From the NCBI GenBank assembly GCA_021797415.1, contig JAJZZT010000256.1:1-6632 (forward strand): a stretch of DNA of 6,632 nucleotides, in the 5' to 3' direction. The notes under the pieces are model-generated. The model saw only the letters and a program-made list of their open reading frames with translations. It had not been told where the DNA came from and made no database searches. This DNA is from Bacillota bacterium (GTDB taxonomy: Bacteria > Bacillota > Bacilli > Alicyclobacillales > SLC66). The position numbers and the translations under genes are program-made. Of the stretch, positions 5,554 to 6,632 are shown piece by piece; position 1 is the stretch's first letter; each line of letters starts with the position of its first letter.

Positions 5554-5625
5554 CTGGGGAGGTAGGGATCGAACCTACGCCTGACGGAGTCAAAGTCCGT
5601 TGCCTTACCACTTGGCTACTCCCCA
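5554..5625 (-). tRNA. tRNA-Gln (anticodon TTG)
   Basis: The minus strand gives acceptor TGGGGAG/CTCCCCA, discriminator G, D arm AGCCAAGTGGTAAGGC, and anticodon stem ACGGA/TCCGT with loop CTTTGAC (anticodon TTG). The T arm contains GGTTCGATCCC. CCA is not encoded (TTT follows the discriminator), unlike its three neighbours. Its 5' end lies only 2 bases after the encoded CCA of tRNA-His, so processing of the two ends is closely coupled. Confidence 0.98.
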
Positions 5626-5627
5626 TC

Positions 5628-5703
5628 TGGGGTGAGCGATGGGATTCGAACCCACGAGTGCCGGAGCCACAATCCGGTGCGTTGACCGCTTCGCCACGCC
5701 CAC
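5628..5703 (-). tRNA. tRNA-His (anticodon GTG)
   Basis: The minus strand gives acceptor GTGGGCG/CGCTCAC with one G-T pair, and anticodon stem CCGGA/TCCGG with loop TTGTGGC (anticodon GTG). The T arm contains GGTTCGAATCC. The discriminator is C73 (5631), and the base before position 1 (5704) is an encoded G, which supplies the G-1:C73 pair that histidyl-tRNA synthetase requires. CCA is encoded (5630-5628). It is the second gene of the unit, 37 bases after tRNA-Trp. Confidence 0.98.
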
Positions 5704-5740
5704 CACAGTCCACACTGGACAGAATCGGTAAAATGCGAGA

Positions 5741-5816
5741 TGGCAGGGGCGGCAGGATTCGAACCCACGACATGCGGTTTTGGAGACCGCCGTTCTACCA
5801 GCTGAACTACGCCCCT
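5741..5816 (-). tRNA. tRNA-Trp (anticodon CCA)
   Basis: The minus strand gives acceptor AGGGGCG/CGCCCCT, discriminator G, D arm AGTTCAGCTGGTAGAAC, and anticodon stem GCGGT/ACCGC with loop CTCCAAA (anticodon CCA). The T arm contains GGTTCGAATCC. The terminal CCA is encoded (5743-5741). It is the first gene of the four-tRNA unit, about 35 bases after the predicted transcription start. Confidence 0.98.
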
Positions 5817-5857
5817 GCGACTATCACGGCAGACTGTCCGCGACACAGTGCTTTATC

Positions 5858-5887
5858 AGTATACATGCGGGTCGCGAAGAAAGTCAA
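5858..5887 (-). promoter_or_regulatory. Sigma-A type promoter of the Trp-His-Gln-Lys tRNA unit
   Basis: On the minus strand -35 TTGACT (5887-5882) and -10 TATACT (5863-5858) are separated by 18 bp. The predicted start is near 5851, about 35 bases before tRNA-Trp. The tandem repeat at 5894-5949 lies immediately upstream of the -35. Confidence 0.85.
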
Positions 5888-5893
5888 CAAAAC

Positions 5894-5949
5894 GCGGGAC
5901 AGATGCGGGACAGATGCAGGGACAGATGCAGGGACAGATGCAGGGACAG
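5894..5949. repeat. Tandem repeat, core GGGACAGATG, 11-12-bp period
   Basis: The core gggacagatg occurs at 5896-5905, 5907-5916, 5919-5928 and 5931-5940. The first spacing is 11 bp and the rest 12 bp, and a degenerate fifth copy (gggacagg) starts at 5943. The array abuts the -35 of the tRNA promoter on its upstream side. The open plus-strand frames (repeating GTDA or QGQM) reflect the 12-bp period and are not genes. Confidence 0.85.
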
Positions 5950-6131
5950 GGAAGAACTGAAGGAAGGACGCAGAACAAAGAGAACGCACGGAGCAACCAG
6001 AAAGCAGGGAATGCGAAGAGAAAGTATCAAGGAATGTTACTGTTCGCAATGTTCCCCTTCTTTCGACAAAGTTTACTGGCGCCGGAGAAACATTTCAAAG
6101 GTAACAAATGCGTTACAGACCAGGACATTGA
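5950..6131. other. Divergent intergenic region without a gene
   Basis: This stretch separates the minus-strand tRNA promoter from the plus-strand promoter at 6132-6161. From 5950 to about 6030 the plus strand is purine-rich. ORFs crossing it have no recognisable product and no good ribosome-binding site. The only structure I see is the small inverted repeat at 6101-6116. Confidence 0.6.
6101..6116. promoter_or_regulatory. Inverted repeat gtaac-N6-gttac upstream of the transferase promoter
   Basis: Two 5-bp arms (6101-6105 and 6112-6116) with a 6-base centre lie 16 bases upstream of the -35. This would suit a dimeric regulator acting on the transferase gene. It is short and may be chance. Confidence 0.3.
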
Positions 6132-6161
6132 TTGACGTTCGACAAGCATCGTCACTATAAT
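6132..6161 (+). promoter_or_regulatory. Strong sigma-A type promoter of the sugar-phosphate transferase gene
   Basis: The -35 TTGACG (6132-6137) and a perfect -10 TATAAT (6156-6161) are separated by 18 bp. The predicted start is near 6168, giving a leader of about 40 nt before the TTG start codon. Confidence 0.85.
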
Positions 6162-6189
6162 TGGGACAGGATTAGTATCCGAAGCAACC

Positions 6190-6196
6190 GGGGAGG
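6190..6196 (+). promoter_or_regulatory. Ribosome-binding site supporting the TTG start of the transferase gene
   Basis: GGGGAGG lies 11 bases before TTG 6208-6210 and 17 bases before the next candidate, GTG 6214. No ATG occurs in frame until 6271, which would remove the first membrane segment. Confidence 0.75.
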
Positions 6197-6207
6197 CCGC
6201 ACACACG

Positions 6208-6632
6208 TTGTTTGTGGATCTCATTGCCGTTGTTGTCGCATTCGTAACCGTATACGCACTCGTCCCACTGATGAGAAAAGTGGCTCTGCGCACGGGGTTT
6301 GTTGATCTCCCCACCGAGCGCAAGACGCACACAAATCCCCTTCCCATGCTCGGCGGCGCGGCGATGATCCTCGGTTTCGTGATCACCACCCTGACAGTCC
6401 GCCACTTTGTCCTCCACTCTCCCCTGAGATTCTCGCCTCCATTCAATGGCCTGTTGGTTGGAGCCGTTTTGATGTTCCTCGTCGGCATGGTCGACGATTA
6501 CGCCAAGACGCGGCGCAGAGACTTTCCCGCTTGGCCCAAGTTTCTCGCGCAGATCGCCGCGGCGGCCATCCTGGTGTACACGGGCACGGCGATACGCGGA
6601 ATTGAAAACCCAATACATGGCGGGTCATATAT
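6208..6632 (+). CDS. Undecaprenyl-phosphate sugar-1-phosphate transferase, WecA/TagO/MraY superfamily (3' end outside window)
   Basis: These 141 residues are the N-terminal part of a polytopic membrane enzyme. It transfers a sugar-1-phosphate (usually GlcNAc-1-P from UDP-GlcNAc) to undecaprenyl phosphate, the first step of teichoic-acid or other wall-polymer synthesis. The order of elements fits: a first membrane helix (residues 2-21), the cytoplasmic motif DLPTERKTHTNPLPMLGG (33-50) with conserved K39 and H41, and a second helix (about 51-66). A third helix (81-95) ends in the catalytic aspartate pair D96-D97 (MVDDYAK), and PKFLAQ (110-115) begins the next helix. The loop KTRRRDFPAWPK matches versions I associate with Bacilli such as Paenibacillus and Alicyclobacillus. 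The TTG start is inferred from GGGGAGG upstream and from the position of the first helix. TagO, WecA and TuaA-like roles cannot be separated without the rest of the gene. MraY is less likely given the isolated context. Confidence 0.9.
   Translation, partial: MFVDLIAVVVAFVTVYALVPLMRKVALRTGFVDLPTERKTHTNPLPMLGGAAMILGFVITTLTVRHFVLHSPLRFSPPFNGLLVGAVLMFLVGMVDDYAKTRRRDFPAWPKFLAQIAAAAILVYTGTAIRGIENPIHGGSY

Noticed and set aside
5894..5949. Tandem repeat considered as a CRISPR array
   Set aside because: The repeats are 10-12 bp with essentially no spacers; no cas gene is present.
5541..5960. A 139-codon plus-strand ORF with a repeating GTDA tail
   Set aside because: It runs antisense through three tRNA genes and the tandem repeat; its openness comes from these structures and it has no ribosome-binding site.
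3238..6170. Recurrence of the 8-mer GGGACAGG at 3238-3245 (-), 5943-5950 (+) and 6163-6170 (+)
   Set aside because: Three scattered 8-mers with no common position relative to genes are within what chance and the tandem repeat can give.

Overview
The window most likely comes from a moderately high-GC Firmicute (Bacilli; an Alicyclobacillus- or Paenibacillus-like lineage is my best guess, not proven). The reasons are near-perfect AGGAGG ribosome-binding sites, sigma-A type promoters close to TTGACA/TATAAT, a probable TTG start, tRNA genes that mix encoded and non-encoded CCA ends, and an undecaprenyl-phosphate sugar-phosphate transferase with the DDYxKTRxxDFPxxPK loop I associate with that group.

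Layout: (1) 2-307 (+) is the 3' end of an unrecognised gene. (2) 308-471 is a spacer with four 10-bp repeat units. (3) 472-2121 (+) encodes a family 5 oligopeptide-type extracellular solute-binding protein with no permease or ATPase genes beside it. (4) 2177-2213 is a perfect 15-bp hairpin between convergent genes. (5) 2226-3227 (-) encodes a D-2-hydroxyacid dehydrogenase with a leader of about 200 nt that contains an intrinsic-terminator-like hairpin. (6) 3336-3758 has no intact gene; it holds an AT-rich stretch and a possible gene remnant. (7) 3759-4227 is a two-tRNA unit on the minus strand (promoter, tRNA-Leu, tRNA-Pro, terminator). (8) 4308-5225 (-) encodes a YcsN/YdhF-type aldo/keto reductase. 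(9) 5418-5887 is a four-tRNA unit on the minus strand (promoter, Trp, His, Gln, Lys, terminator). (10) 5888-6207 is a divergent regulatory region with a 10-12-bp tandem repeat and a strong plus-strand promoter. (11) 6208-6632 (+) is the 5' part of a WecA/TagO-type transferase gene cut by the window edge.

The genes do not form one pathway. Peptide (or similar solute) binding, two stand-alone oxidoreductases, tRNA supply and the first step of wall-polymer synthesis each appear to be a separate transcription unit with its own promoter or terminator. I see no CRISPR array, intact transposon, phage gene, toxin-antitoxin pair or recognisable defence system. The most interesting parts are non-coding: the dehydrogenase leader, the helically phased short repeats, and the three promoters that share an 18-bp spacer.
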